Source of the DNA: Xylocopa sonorina
Taxonomy: Eukaryota; Arthropoda; Insecta; Hymenoptera; Apidae
Direction of reading: 5' to 3'
DNA length: 64,000 bases
Assembly: GCF_050948175.1 (NCBI RefSeq)
Contig: NW_027490110.1
Coordinates: forward strand, 868,001 to 932,000
Under the pieces are notes generated by a model. The model was not told the DNA's origin. It was given only the letters and a program-made list of their open reading frames with translations, and ran no database searches. The translations under genes and the position numbers were made by a program. This document shows, piece after piece, positions 21,301-37,330 of this stretch. Each line of letters opens with the position of its first letter. The stretch's first letter is position 1.

Positions 21301-22380
21301 CGAGGAATACATAACACTTCGCAATGAATATTACATCTTATCATGAAACATAGAAATGAATTGCGATATCTTGTTTTAAGAAGCATTTGAACACTATTGC
21401 TTCGATACGTAGACATCTGCAAACGCTATTTCCTAGCAAGGAAGTGTCGCATTTACATTCATTTGAAGTGTGGACGAAGAATACATTACACTTCGCAAAT
21501 CATATTATATCTTACCATGAAATATGGAAATGAGATGCGATATCGCGTTTTAAGAAGCATGAGAACACTATTGCTACGATAGGTAGACATTTGCAAACGC
21601 TACTTCCTTGCAAGGAAGTGTCGCACTTACATTCATTTGAAGTGTAGACGAGGAATACATAACACTTCGCAAATCATATTATATCTTACCATGATATATA
21701 GAAATGAGATGCGATATCGAGTTTTAAGAAGCATTAGAACTCTATTGCTAGGATACCTATACATCTGCAGACGCTATTTCCTAGCAAGGTAGTGTCGCAT
21801 TTACATTCATTTGAATCGTAGACGAGAAATGTATAACACTTCGCAATGAATATTATATCTTATCATGAAACATAGATATGAGATGCAATATCTCGTTTTA
21901 AGAAGCATTTGAACTCTATTGCTTCAATACGTAGACATCTGCAAACGCTATTTCCTTGCAAGGAAGTGTCGCATTTACATTCATTTGAAGTGTAGGCGAG
22001 GAGTACATAACACTTCGCAATGAATATTACATCTTATCATGAAACGTAGAAATGAATTGCGATATCTTGTTTTAAGAAGCATTTGAACACTATTGCTTCG
22101 ATACGTAGACATCTGCAAACGCTATTTCCTAGCAAGGAAGTGTCGCATTTACATTCATTTGAAGTGTGGACGAAGAATACATTACACTTCGCAAATCATA
22201 TTATATCTTACCATGAAATATGGAAATGAGATGCGATATCGCGTTTTAAGAAGCATGAGAACACTATTGCTACGATAGGTAGATATCTGCAAACGCTATT
22301 TCCTTGCAAGGAAGTGTCGCAATTACATTCATTTGAATCGTAGACGAGAAATGCATAACACTTCGCAATGAATATTATAT
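18385..22380 (+). repeat. Recurrent block marked by gtgtggacgaagaatacattac
   Basis: A monomer marked by gtggacgaagaatacattac follows a tgaatattacatc monomer near 18613, 19135, 21397 and 22093. The stretch 18385-18955 recurs at 21169-21739 (16 monomers apart), and about 18960-19450 recurs at 21918-22410 (17 monomers apart). This shows nested segmental duplication within the array. Confidence 0.75.
19840..21170 (+). repeat. Second occurrence of the 870-bp higher-order repeat
   Basis: Matches 15490-16820 with only scattered substitutions, such as atgtac at 19887 and ttcatg in place of ttgatg near 20941. The separation is exactly 25 monomers. Confidence 0.8.
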
Positions 22381-24839
22381 CTTATCATGAAACATAGATA
22401 TGAGATGCAATATCTCGTTTTACGAAGCATTTGAACTCTATTGCTTCAATACGTAGACATCTGCAAACGCTATTTCCTAGCAAGGAAGTGTCGCATTTAC
22501 ATACATTTGAAGTGTAGGCGAGGAATACATAACACTTCGCAATGAATATTACATCTTATCACGAAACATAGAAATGAGATGCGATATCGCGTTTTAAGAA
22601 GCATGAGGACACTATTGCTACGATACGTAGACATCTGCAAACGCCATTTCCTAGCGAGGAAGTGTCGCACTTACATTCATTTGAAGTATAGACGAGGAAT
22701 ACATAACACTTCGCAAATCATATTATATCTTACCATGAAACATAGAAATGAGATGCGATATCGCGCTTTAAGAAGCACTAGAAATCTATTGCTACGATAC
22801 GTAGACATCTGCAAACGCCATTTCCTAGCGAGGAAGAGTCGCATTCACATTCATTTGAAGTGTAGACGAGGAATACATAACACTTCGTATATCATATTAT
22901 ACCTTACCATGAAACATAGAAATGAGATGCGATATCGCGTTCTAAGAATCACAAGAACTCTATTGCTGTGATACGTAGACATCTGCAAACGCTATTTCCT
23001 TGCAAGGAAGTGTCGCATTTACATTCATTTGAATCGTAGACGAGAAATGCATAACACTTCGCAATGAATATTACATCTTATCATGAAACATAGAAATGAG
23101 TTGCGATATCTTGTTTTAAGAGGCATATGAACACTATTGCTTCGATACGTAGACATCTGCAAACGCTATCTCCTAGCAAGGAAGTGTCGCATTTACATTC
23201 ATTTGTAGTGTGGACGAAGAATACATTACACTTCGCAAATCATATTATATCTTACCATGAAACATAGAAATGAGATGCGATATCGCGTTTTAAGAAGCAT
23301 GAGAACACTATTGCTACGATAGGTAGACATTTGCAAACGCTACTTCCTTGCAAGGAAGTGTCGCACTTACATTCATTTGAAGTGTAGACGAGGAATACAT
23401 AACACTTCGCAAATCATATTATATCTTACCATGAAACATAGAAATGAGATGCGATATCGCGTTTTAAGAAGCATTAGAACTCTATTGCTAGGATACCTAT
23501 ACATCTGCAGACGCTATTTCCTAGCAAGGTAGTGTCGCATTTACATTCATTTGAAGTGTAGTCGTGGAATACATGACTCTTCGCAAATCATATTATATCT
23601 TACCATGAAACATAGAAATGAGATGCGATATCGCGTTTTAAGAAGCATTAGAAATCTATTGCTACGATACGTAGACATCTGCAAACGCCATTTCCTAGCG
23701 AGGAAGTTTCGCATTTACATTCATTTGAATCGTAGACGAGAAATGCATAACACTTCGCAATGAATATTATATCTTATCGTGAAACATAGATATGAGATGC
23801 AATATCTCGTTTTAAGAAGCATTTGAACTCTATTGCTTCAATACGTAGACATCTGCAAACGCTATTTCCTAGCAAGGAAGTGTCGCATTTACATTCATTT
23901 GAAGTGTAGGGGAGGAATACATAACACTTCGCAATGAATATTACATCTTATCATGAAACATAGAAATGAGTTGCGATATCTTGTTTTAAGAGGTATTTGA
24001 ACACTATTGCTTCGATACGTAGACATCTGCAAACGCTATTTCCTAGCAAGCAAGTGTCGCATTTTCATCCATTTGAATCGTAGACGAGGAATGCATAACA
24101 CTTCGCAATGAATATTATATCTTATCATGAAACATAGAAATGAGGTGCGATATGTCGTTTTAAGAAGCATTAGAACTCTATCCCTACGATACGTAGACAT
24201 CTGCAAACGCTATTTCCTTGCAAGGAAGTGTCGCATTTACATTCATTTGAAGTGTACAAGAGGAATACATAACACTTCGCAAAACATATTATATCTTACC
24301 ATGAAACATAGAAATGAGATGCGATATCGCGTTTTAAGAAGCATTAGAACTCTATTGCTACGATAGGTAGACATCTGCGAACGCTATTTCCTTACAAGGA
24401 AGTGTCGCATTTACATTCATTTGAAGTGTAGACGAGGAATACATAACACTTCGCAAATCATATTATATCTTACCATGAAACATAGAAATGAGATGCGATA
24501 TCGCGTTTTAAGAAGCATTAGAAATCTATTGCTACGATTCGTAGACATCTGCAAACGCTATTTCCTAGCGAGGAAGTGTTGCATTTACATTCATTTGAAG
24601 TGTAGACGAGGAATACATGATACTTCGCAAATCATATTATATCTTACCATGAAACATAGAAATGAGATGCGATATCGCGTTTTAAGAAGCATTAGAACTC
24701 TATACCTACGATACGTAGACATCTGCAAACGCTATTTCCTTGCAAGGAAGTGTCGCATTTACATTCATTTGAAGTGTAGACGAGGAATAGATGACACTTC
24801 GCAAACCATATAATATCTTACCATGAAACATAGAAATGA

Positions 24840-25187
24840 GATGCGATATCGCGTTTTAAGAAGCATCAGAAATCCATTGCTACGATACGTAGACATCTGC
24901 AAACGCTATTTCCTTGCAAGGAAATGTCGCATTTACATTCACTTGAAGTGTGGACGAAGAATACATTACACTTCGCAAATCATATTATATCTTACCATGA
25001 AACATAGAAATGAGATGCGATATCGCGTTTTAAGAAGCATCAGAAATCCATTGCTACGATACGTAGACATCTGCAAACGCTATTTCCTTGCAAGGAAATG
25101 TCGCATTTACATTCACTTGAAGTGTGGACGAAGAATACATTACACTTCGCAAATCATATTATATCTTACCATGAAATATGGAAATGA
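24840..25187 (+). repeat. Single-monomer tandem duplication
   Basis: Two adjacent 174-bp monomers are nearly identical and share the rare combination agcatcagaaatcc, gcaaggaaatgtcgc and cacttgaagtgtgg. Adjacent monomers elsewhere usually differ more, so this looks like a recent one-monomer duplication. Confidence 0.7.
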
Positions 25188-26049
25188 GATGCGATATCGC
25201 GTTTTAAGAAGCATGAGAACACTATTGCTACGATAGGTAGACATTTGCAAACGCTACTTCCTTGCAAGGAAGTGTCGCACTTACATTCATTTGAAGTGTA
25301 GACGAGGAATACATAACACTTCGCAAATCATATTATATCTTACCATGAAATATAGAAATGAGATGCGATATCGAGTTTTAAGAAGCATTAGAACTCTATT
25401 GCTAGGATACCTATACATCTGCAGACGCTATTTCCTAGCAAGGTAGTGTCGCATTTACATTCATTTGAAGTGTAGTCGTGGAATACATGACTCTTCGCAA
25501 ATCATATTATATCTTACCCTGAAACATAGAAATGAGATGCGATATCGCGTTTTAAGAAGCATTAGAAATCTATTGCTACGATACGTAGACATCTGCAAAC
25601 GCCATTTCCTAGCGAGGAAGAGTCGCATTCACATTCATTTGAAGTGTAGACGAGGAATACATAACACTTCGCATATCATATTATACCTTACCATGAAACA
25701 TAGGAATTAGATGCGATATCGCGTTCTAAGAATCACAAGAACTCTATTGCTGTGATACGTAGACATCTGCAAACGCTATTTCCTTGCAAGGAAGTGTCGC
25801 ATTTACATTCATTTGAATCGTAGACGAGAAATGTATAACACTTCGCAATGAATATTATATCTTATCATGAAACATAGATATGAGATGCAATATCTCGTTT
25901 TAAGAAGCATTTGAACTCTATTGCTTCAATACGTAGACATCTGCAAACGCTATTTCCTAGCAAGGAAGTGTCGCATTTACATTCATTTGAAGTGTAGACG
26001 AGGAATACATAACACTTCGCAAATCATATTATATCTTACCATGAAACAT

Positions 26050-29000
26050 AGAAATGAGATGCGATATCGCGTTTTAAGAATCATAAGAACTCTATTGCTA
26101 CGATACGTAGACATCTGCAAACGCTATTTCCTAGCAAGGAAGTGTCGCATTTACATTCATTTGAAGTGTAGACGAGGAATACATAACACTTCACAAATCA
26201 TATTATATTTTACCATGAAACATAGAAATGAGATGCGATATCGCGTTTTAAGAAGCATTAGAACTCTATTGCTACGATAGGTAGACATCTGCGAACGCTA
26301 TTTCCTTACAAGGAAGTGTCGCATTTACATTCATTTGAAGTGTAGACGAGGAATACATAACACTTCGCAAATCATATTATATCTTACCATGAAACATAGA
26401 AATGAGATGCGATATCGCCTTTTAAGAAGCATTAGAAATCTATTGCTACGATTCGTAGACATCTGCAAACGCTATTTCCTAGCGAGGAAGTGTCGCATTT
26501 ACATTCATTTTAAGTGTAGACGAGGAATACATGATACTTCGCAAATCATATTATATCTTACCATGAAACATAGAAATGAGATGCGATATCGCGTTTTAAG
26601 AAGCATTAGAACTCTATACCTACGATACGTAGACATCTGCAAACGCTATTTCCTTGCAAGGAAGTGTCGCACTTACATTCATTTGAAGTGTAGACGAGGA
26701 ATACATAACACTTCGCAAATCATATTATATCTTACCATGAAATATAGAAATGAGATGCGATATCGAGTTTTGAGAAGCATTAGAACTCTATTGCTAGGAT
26801 ACCTATACATCTGCAGACGCTATTTCCTCGCAAGGAAGTGTCGCATTTACATTCATTTGAAATGTAGACGAGGAATACATGACACTTCGCAAATCATATT
26901 ATATCTTACCATGAAACATAGAACTGAGATGCGATATCGCGTTTTAAGAATCATAAGAACTCTATTGCTACGATACGTAGACATCTGCAAACGCTATTTC
27001 CTAGCAAGGAAGTGTCGCATTTACATTCATTTGAAGTGTAGACGAGGAATACATAACACTTCACAAATCATATTATATTTTACCATGAAACATAGAAATG
27101 AGATGCGATATCGCGTTTTAAGAAGCATTAGAACTCTATTGCTACGATAGGTAGAAATCTGCGAACGCTATTTCCTTACAAGGAAGTGTCGCATTTACAT
27201 TCATTTGAAGTGTAGACGAGGAATACATAACACTTCGCAAATCATATTATATCTTACCATGAAACATAGAAATGAGATGCGATATCGCGTTTTAAGAAGC
27301 ATTAGAAATCTATTGCTACGATTCGTAGACATCTGCAAACGCTATTTCCTAGCGAGGAAGTGTTGCATTTACATTCATTTGAAGTGTAGACGAGGAATAC
27401 ATGATACTTCGCAAATCATATTATATCTTACCATGAAACATAGAAATGAGATGCGATATCGCGTTTTAAGAAGCATTAGAACTCTATACCTACGATACGT
27501 AGACATCTGCAAACGCTATTTCCTTGCAAGGAAGTGTCGCATTTACATTCATTTGAAGTGTAGACGAGGAATACATAACACTTCACAATGAATATTACAT
27601 CTTATCATGAAACATAGAAATGAGTTGCGATATCTTGTTTTAAGAAGCATTTGAACACTATTGCTTCGATACGTAGACATCTGCAAACGCTATTTCCTAG
27701 CAAGGAAGTGTCGCATTCACATTCCTTTGAAGTGTGGACGAAGAATACATTACACTTCGCAAATCATATTATATCTTACCATGAAACATGGAAATGAGAT
27801 GCGATATCGCGTTTTAAGAAGCATGAGAACACTATTGCTACGATAGGTAGACATTTGCAAACGCTACTTCCTTGCAAGGAAGTGTCGCACTTACATTCAT
27901 TTGAAGTGTAGACGAGGAATACATAACACTTCGCAAATCATATTATATCTTACCATGAAACATAGAAATGAGATGCGATATCGAGTTTTAAGAAGCATTA
28001 GAACTCTATTGCTAGGATACCTATACATCTGCAGACGCTATTTCCTAGCAAGGTAGTGTCGCATTCACATTCATTTGAAGTGTAGACGAGGAATACATAA
28101 CACTTCGCATATCATATTATACCTTACCATGAAACATAGAAATGAGATGCGATATCGCGTTCTAAGAATCACAAGAACTCTATTGCTGTGATACGTAGAC
28201 ATCTGCAAACGCTATTTCCTTGCAAGGAAGAGTCGCATTTACATTCATTTGAATCGTAGACGAGGAATGCATAACACTTCGCAATGAATATTATATCTTA
28301 CCATGAAACATAGAAATGAGATGCGATATCGCGTTTTAAGAAGCATTAGAACCCTATTGCTACGATATCTAGACATCTGCAGACGCTATTTCCTAGCGAG
28401 GAAGTGTCGCATTCACATTCATTTGAAATGTAGACGAGGAATACATGACACTTCGCAAATCATATTATATCTTACCATGAAACATAGAAATGAGATGCGA
28501 TATCGCGTTTTAAGAATAATAAGAACTCTATTGCTACGATACGTAGACATCTGCAAACGCTATTTCCTAGCAAGGAAGTGTCGCATTTACATTCATTTGA
28601 AGTGTAGACGAGGAATACATAACACTTCGCAAATCATATTATATCTTACCATGAAACATAGAAATGAGATGCGATATCGCGTTTTAAGAAGCATTAGAAC
28701 TCTATTGCTACGATAGGTAGACATCTGCGAACGCTATTTCCTTACAAGGAAGTGTCGCATTTACATTCATTTGAAGTGTAGACGAGGAATTCATAACACT
28801 TCTCAAATCATATTATATCTTACCATGAAACATAGAAATGAGATGCGATATCGCGTTTTAAGAAGCATTAGAAATCTATTGCTACGATTCGTAGACATCT
28901 GCAAACGCTATTTCCTAGCGAGGAAGTGTTGCATTTACATTCATTTGAAGTGTAGACGAGGAATACATGATACTTCGCAAATCATATTATATCTTACCAT

Positions 29001-29100
29001 GAAACATAGAAATGAGATGCGATATCGCGTTTTAAGAAGCATTAGAACTCTATACCTACGATACGTAGACATCTGCAAACGCTATTTCCTAGCAAGGTAG
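26050..29100 (+). repeat. Recurrent block with cgattcgtag monomer
   Basis: A run containing aatcataagaactc, a ttacaaggaag monomer, a cgattcgtagac monomer and a ctatacctacgatac monomer recurs at about 26050, 26920 (870 bp later) and 28490 (1,566 bp later). A related copy is at about 36000-36750, 9,222 bp (53 monomers) from the second. The order of variants shows common origin, with losses and swaps of single monomers. Confidence 0.7.
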
Positions 29101-31500
29101 TGTCGCATTCACATTCATTTGAAGTGTAGACGAGGAATACATAACACTTCGCATATCATATTGTATCTTACCATGAAACATAGAAATGAGATGCGATATC
29201 GCGTTTTAAGAAGCATTAGAACTCTATTGCTACGATACCTAGACATCTGCAGACGTTATTTCCTAGCAAGGAAGTGTCGAATTTACATTCACTTGAAGTT
29301 TAGACGAGGAATACATGACACTTCGCAAATCTTATTATATCTTATCATGAAACATAGAAATGAGATGCGATATCGCGTTTTAAGAAGCATTAGAACTCTA
29401 TTGCTAGGATACCTATACATCTGCAGACGCTATTTCCTAGCAAGGTAGTGTCGCATTCACATTCATTTGAAGTGTAGACGAGGAATACATAACACTTCGC
29501 AAATCATATTATATCCTACCATGAAACATAGGAATGAGATGCGATATCGCGTTTTAAGAAGCATTTGAACTCTATTTCTACGATACGTAGACATCTGCAA
29601 ACGCTATTTCCTTGCAAGGAAGAGTCGCATTTACATTCATTTGAATCGTAGACGAGGAATGCATAACACTTCGCAATGAATATTATATCTTACCATGAAA
29701 CATAGAAATGAGATGCGATATCGCGTTTTAAGAAGCATTAGAACTCTATTGCTACGATATCTAGACATCTGCAGACGCTATTTCCTAGCGAGGAAGTGTC
29801 GCATTCACATTCATTTGAAGTGTAGACGAGGAATACATAACACTTCGCAAATCATATTATATCTTACCATGAAACATAGAAATGAGATGCGATATCGCGT
29901 TTTAAGAAGCATTAGAACTCTATTGCTACGATAGGTAGACATATGCGAACGCTATTTCCTTACAAGGAAGTGTCGCATTTACATTCATTTGAAGTGTAGA
30001 CAAGGAATACATAACACTTCGCAAATCATATTATATCTTACCATGAAACATAGAAATGAGATGCGATATCGCGTTTTAAGAAGCATTAGAACTCTATACC
30101 TACGATACGTAGACATCTGCAAACGCTATTTCCTTGCAAGGAAGTGTCGCATTTACATTCATTTGAAGTGTAGACGAGGAATAGATGACACTTCGCAAAC
30201 CATATTATATCTTACCATGAAACATAGAAATGAGATGCGATATCGCGTTTTAAGAAGCATTAGAACTCTATCCCTACGATACGTAGACATCTGCAAACGC
30301 TATTTCCTTGCAAGGAAGTGTCGCATTTACATTCATTTGAAGTGTAGACGAGAAATAGATGACACTTCGCAAATCATATTATATCTTACCATGAAACATA
30401 GAAATGTGATGCGATATCGCGTTCTAAGAATCACAAGAACTCTATTGCTGTGATACGTAGACATCTGCAAACGCTATTTCCTTGCAAGGAAGTGTCGCAT
30501 TTACATTCATTTGAATCGTAGACGAGGAATGCATAACACTTCGCAATGAATATTATATCTTATCATGAAACATAGATATGAGATGCAATATCTCGTTTTA
30601 AGAAGCATTTGAACTCTATTGCTTCGATACGTAGACATCTGCAAACGCTATTTCCTAGCAAGGAAGTGTCGCATTTACATTCATTTGAAGTGTGGAAGAG
30701 GAATACATAACACTTCGCAAATCATATTATATCTTACCATGAAACATATAAATGAGATGCGATATCGCGTTTTAAGAAGCATTAGAACTCTATTGCTACG
30801 ATATCTAGACATCTGCAGACGCTATTTCCTAGCGAGGAAGTGTCGCAATCACATTCATTTGAAGTGTAGACGAGGAATACATGACACTTCGCAAATCTTA
30901 TTATATCTTAGCATGAAACATAGAAATGAGATGCGATATCGCGTTTTAAGAATCATAAGAACTCTATTGCTACGATACGTAGACATCTGGAAACGCTGTT
31001 TCCTTGCAAGGAAGTGTCGCATTTACATAGATTTGAAGTGTAGACGAGGAATACATAACACTTCGCAAATCATATTATATCCTACCGTGAAACATAGGAA
31101 TGAGATGCGATATCGCGTTTTAAGAAGCATTTGAACTCTATTTCTACGATACGTAGACATTTGCAAACGCTATTTCCTTGCAAGGAAGTGTCGCATTTAC
31201 ATTCAGTTGATGTGTAGACGAGGAATACATAACACTTCGCAAATCATATTATATCTTACCATGAAACATAGAAATGAGATGCGATATCGCGTTTTAAGAA
31301 GCATTAGAACTCTATTGCTTCCATACGTAGACATCTGCAAACGCTATTTCCTTGCAAGGAAGTGTCGCATTTACATTCATTTGAAGTGTAGACGAGGAAT
31401 ACATAACACTTCGCAAATCATATTATATCTTACCATGAAACATAGAAATGAGATGCGATATCGCGTTTTAAGAGGCATTAGAACTCTATTGCTACGATAG

Positions 31501-33066
31501 GTAGACATCTGGATTCGCTATTTCCTTGCAAGGTAGTGTCGCATTTACATTCATTTGAGGTGTAGACGAGGAAAACATAACACTTCGCAAATCATATTAT
31601 ATCTTACCATGAAACATAGAAATGAGATGCGATATCGCGTTTTAAGAAGCATTTGAACTCTATTGTTTCGATACGTAGACATCTGCAAACGCTATTTCCT
31701 TGCAAGGAAGTGTCGCATTTACATTCATTTGAATCGTAGACGAGGAATGCGTAACACTTCGCAAATCATATTATATCTTACCATGAAACATAGAAATGAG
31801 ATGCGATATCGCGTTTTAAGAAGCATTAGAACTCTATTGCTTCGATACGTAGACATCTGCAAACGCTATTTCCTTGCAAGGAAGTGTCGCATTTACATTC
31901 ATTTGAAGTGTAGACGAGGAAAACTTAACACTTCGCAAATCATATTATATCTTACCATGAAACATAGAAATGACATGCGATATCGCGTTTTAAGAAGCAT
32001 TAGAACTCTATTGCTACGATACGTAGACATCTGCAAACGCTATTTCCTTGCAAGGAAGTGTCGCATGTAAATTCATTTGAAGTGTAGACGAGGAATACAT
32101 GATACTTCGCAAATCATATTATATCTTACCATGAAACATAGAAATGAGATGCGATATCGCGTTTTAAGAATCATTAGAACTCTATTGCTACGATACCTAG
32201 ACATCTGCAGACGCTATTTCCTAGCAAGGAAGTGTCGCATTTACATTCATTTGAAGTGTAGACGAGGAATACATGATACTTCGCAAATCATATTATATCT
32301 TACCATGAAACATAGAAATGAGATGCGATATCGCGTTTTAAGAAGCATTAGAACTCTATTGCTACGATAGGTAGACATCTGCAAACGCTATTTCCTTGCA
32401 AGGAAGTGTCGCATTTACATTCATTTGAAGTGTAGACGAGGAATACATAGCACTTCGCAAATCATATTATATCTTACCATGAAACATAGAAATGAGATGC
32501 GATATCGCGTTCTAAGAAGCATTAGAACTCTATTGCTTCGATACGTAGACATCTGCAAACGCTATTTCCTTGCAAGGAAGTGTCGCATTTACATTCATTT
32601 GAAGTGTAGACGAGGAATACATAACACTTCGCAAATCATATTATATCTTACCATGAAACATAGAAATGAGATGCGATATCGCGTTTTAAGAAGCATTAGA
32701 ACTCTATTGCTACGATAGGTAGACATCTGCAAACGCTATTTCCTTGCAAGGAAGTGTCGCATTTACATTCATTTGAAGTGTAGACGAGGAATACATAGCA
32801 CTTCGCAAATCATATTATATCTTACCATGAAACATAGAAATGAGATGCGATATCGCGTTCTAAGAAGCATTAGAACTCTATTGCTTCGATACGTAGACAT
32901 CTGCAAACGCTATTTCCTTGCAAGGAAGTGTCGCATTTACATTCATTTGAAGTGTAGACGAGGAATACATAACACTTCGCAAATCATATTATATCTTACC
33001 ATGAAACATAGAAATGAGATGCGATATCGCGTTTTAAGAAGCATTAGAACACTATTGCTACGATAG
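31501..33066 (+). repeat. Block shared with 37069-38285, containing 348-bp dimer repeats
   Basis: The marker gtagacatctggattcgc occurs at 31501, 35155 and 37069 (21 and 32 monomers from the first). From there the 31.5 kb and 37.1 kb blocks run parallel, through gaggaaaacttaac or gaggaaaagttaac, a monomer with an early catgtaaatt stop, and dimers with acatagcac at 32450 and 32798. Confidence 0.75.
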
Positions 33067-36000
33067 GTAGACATCGCCAAATGCTATTTCCTTGCAAGGA
33101 AGTATCGCATTTACTTTCGTTTGAATCGTAGACGAGGAATGCATAACACTTCGCAATGAATATTATATCTTACCATGAGACATAGAAATGAGATACGATA
33201 TCGCGCATTAAGAAGCATTAAAACACTATTGCTACGATAGGTAGACATCTGCAAACGCTATTTCCTTGCAAGGAAGTGTCGTATTTACATTGATTTGAAG
33301 TGTAGACGAGGAATACATAACACTTCGCAAATCATATTATATCTTACCATGAAACATGGAAATGAGATGCGATATCGCGTTTTAAGGAGCATCAGAAATC
33401 CATTGCTATGATACGTAGACATCTGCAAACGCTATTTCCTTGCAAGCAAGTGTCGCATTTACATTCATTTGAATCGTAGACGAGGAATGCATAACACTTC
33501 GCAATGAATATTATATCTTACCATGATACATAGAAATGAGATGCGATATCGCGTTTTAAGAAGCATTAGAACACTATTGCTACGATAGGTAGACATCTGC
33601 AAATGCTATTTCCTTGCAAGGAAGTATCGCATTTACTTTCGTTTGAATCGTAGACGAGGAATGCATAACACTTCGCAATGAATATTATATCTTACCATGA
33701 AACATAGAAATGAGATACGATATCGCGTTTTAAGTAGCATTAGAACTCTATTGCTACGATAGGTAGACATCTGCAAACGCTATTTCCTTGCAAGGAAGTG
33801 TCGTATTTACTTTGATTTGAAGTGTAGACGAGGAATACATAACACTTCGCAAATCATATTATATCTTACCATGAAACATAGAAATGAGATGCGATATCGG
33901 GTTTTAAGAAGCATTAGAACTCTATTGCTACGATACCTAGACATCTGCAAACGCTATTTCCTAGCGAGCAAGTGTCGCATTCACATTCATTTGAAGTGTA
34001 GACGAGGAATACATGACACTTCGCAAATCTTATTATATCTTACCATGAAACATAATAATGAGATGCGATATCGCGTTTTAAGAAGCATTAGAACTCTATT
34101 GCTACGACACGTACACACCTGCAAACGCTATTTCCTTGCAAGAAAGTGTCGCATTTACATTCATTTGAAGTGTAGACGAGGAATACATGACACTTCGCAA
34201 ATCATATTATATCTTACCATGAAACATAGAAATGAGATGCGATATCGCGTTCTAAGAAGCATCAGAAATCCATTGCTACGATACGTAAACATCTGCGGAC
34301 GCTATTTCCTTGCAAGGAAGTGTCGCATTTACATTCCTTTGATGTGTGGACGAGGAATGCATAGCACTTCGCAATGAATATTATATCTTATCATGAAACA
34401 TAGATATGAGATGCAATATCTCGTTTTAAGAAGCATTTGAACTCTATTGCTTCGTTACGTAGACATCTGCAAACGCTATTTCCCTGCAAGGAAGTGTCGC
34501 ATTTACATTCATTTGAGGTGTAGACGAGGAATACATAACACTTCGCAAATCATATTATATCTTACCAGGAAACATAGAAATGAGATGCGATATCGCGTTT
34601 TAAGAAGCATTTGAACTCTATTGCTACGATACGTAGACATCTGCAATTGCTGTTTCCTTGCAAGGAAGTGTCGCATTTACTTTCATTTGAATCGTAGACG
34701 AGGAATGCATAACACTCCGCAATGAATATTATATCTTACCATGATACATAGAAATGAGATGCGATATCGCGTTTTAAGAAGCATTAGAACACTATTGCTA
34801 CGATAGGTAGACATCGCCAAATGCTATTTCCTTGCAAGGAAGTATCGCATTTACTTTCGTTTGAATCGTAGACGAGGAATGCATAACACTTCGCAATGAA
34901 TATTATATCTTACCATGAGACATAGAAATGAGATACGATATCGCGCATTAAGAAGCATTAAAACACTATTGCTACGATAGGTAGACATCTGCAAACGCTA
35001 TTTCCTTGCAAGGAAGTGTCGTATTTACATTGATTTGAAGTGTAGACGAGGAATACATAACACTTCGCAAATCATATTACATCATACCATGAAACATAGA
35101 AATGAGATGCGATATCGCGTTTTAAGAAGCATTAGAACTCTATTGCTACGATAGGTAGACATCTGGATTCGCTATTTCCTTGCAAGGAAGTGTCGCATTT
35201 ACATTCATTTGAGGTGTAGACGAGGAAAACATAACACTTCGCAAATCATATTATATCTTACCATGAAACATAGAAATGAGATGCGATATCGCGTTTTAAG
35301 AAGCATTTGAACTCTATTGCTTCGATACGTAGACATCTGCAAACGCTATTTCCTTGCAAGGAAGTGTCGCATTTACATTCATTTGAATCGTAGACGAGGA
35401 ATGCATAACACTTCGCAAATCATATTATATCTTACCATGAAACATAGAAATGAGATGCGATATCGCGTTTTAAGAAGCATTAGAACTCTATTGCTTCGAT
35501 ACGTAGACATCTGCTAACGCTATTTCCTTGCAAGGAAGTATCGCATTTACATTCATTTGAAGTGTAGACGAGGAAAACATAACAGTTCGCAAATCATATT
35601 ATATCTTACCATGAAACATAGAAATGAGATGCGATATCGCGTTTTAAGAAGCATTTGAACTCTATTGCTTCGATACGTAGACATCTGCAAACGCTATTTC
35701 CTTGCAAGGAAGTGTCGCATTTACATTCATTTGAAGTGTAGACGAGGAATACATGACACTTCGCAAATCGTATTATATCTTACCATGAAACATAGAAATG
35801 AGATGCGATATCGCGTTTTAAGAATCATAAGAACTCTATTGCTACGATACGTAGACATCTGGAAACGCTATTTCCTTGCAAGGAAGTGTCGCATTTACAT
35901 TCAATTAATGTGTAGACGAGGAATACATAACACTTCGCAAATCATGTTATATCTTACCATGAAACATAGAAATGAGAAGCGATATCGCGTTTTATGAAGC

Positions 36001-37330
36001 ATTAGAACTCTATTGCTACGATACCTAGACATCTGCAGACGCTATTTCCTCGCAAGGAAGTGTCGCATTTACATTCATTTGAAATGTAGACGAGGAATAC
36101 ATGACACTTCGCAAATCATATTATATCTTACCATGAAACATAGAAATGAGATGCGATATCGCGTTTTAAGAATCATAAGAACTCTATTGCTACGATACGT
36201 AGACATCTGCAAACGCTATTTCCTAGCAAGGAAGTGTCGCATTTACATTCATTTGAAGTGTAGACGAGGAATACATAACACTTCACAAATCATATTATAT
36301 TTTACCATGAAACATAGAAATGAGATGCGATATCGCGTTTTAAGAAGCATTAGAACTCTATTGCTACGATAGGTAGACATCTGCGAACGCTATTTCCTTA
36401 CAAGGAAGTGTCGCATTTACATTCATTTGAAGTGTAGACGAGGAATACATAACACTTCGCAAATCATATTATATCTTACCATGAAACATAGAAATGAGAT
36501 GCGATATCGCGTTTTAAGAAGCATTAGAAATCTATTGCTACGATTCGTAGACATCTGCAAACGCTATTTCCTAGCGAGAAAGTGTTGCATTTACATTCAT
36601 TTGAAGTGTAGACGAGGAATACATGATACTTCGCAAATCATATTATATCTTACCATGAAACATAGAAATGAGATGCGATATCGAGTTTTAAGAAGCATTA
36701 GAACTCTATTGCTAGGATACCTATACATCTGCAGACGCTATTTCCTAGCAAGGTAGTGTCGCATTCACATTCATTTGAAGTGTAGACGAGGAATACATAA
36801 CACTTCGCATATCATATTATACCTTACCATGAAACATAGAAATGAGATGCGATATCGCGTTCTAAGAATAATAAGAACTCTATTGCTACGATACGTAGAC
36901 ATCTGCAAACGCTATTTCCTATCAAGGAAGTGTCGCATTTACATTCATTTGAAGTGTTGACGAGGAATACATAACACTTCACAAATCATATTATATTTTA
37001 CCATGAAACATAGAAATGAGATGCGATATCGCGTTTTAAGAGGCATTAGAACTCTATTGCTACGATAGGTAGACATCTGGATTCGCTATTTCCTTGCAAG
37101 GAAGTGTCGCATTTACATTCATTTGAGGTGTAGACGAGGAAAACATAACACTTCGCAAATCATATTATATCTTACCATGAAACATAGAAATGAGATGCGA
37201 TATCGCGTTTAAGAAGCATTTGAACTCTATTGTTTCGATACGCAGACATCTGCAAACGCTATTTCCTTGCAAGGAAGTGTCGCATTTACATTCATTTGAA
37301 TCGTAGACGAGGAATGCATAACACTTCGCA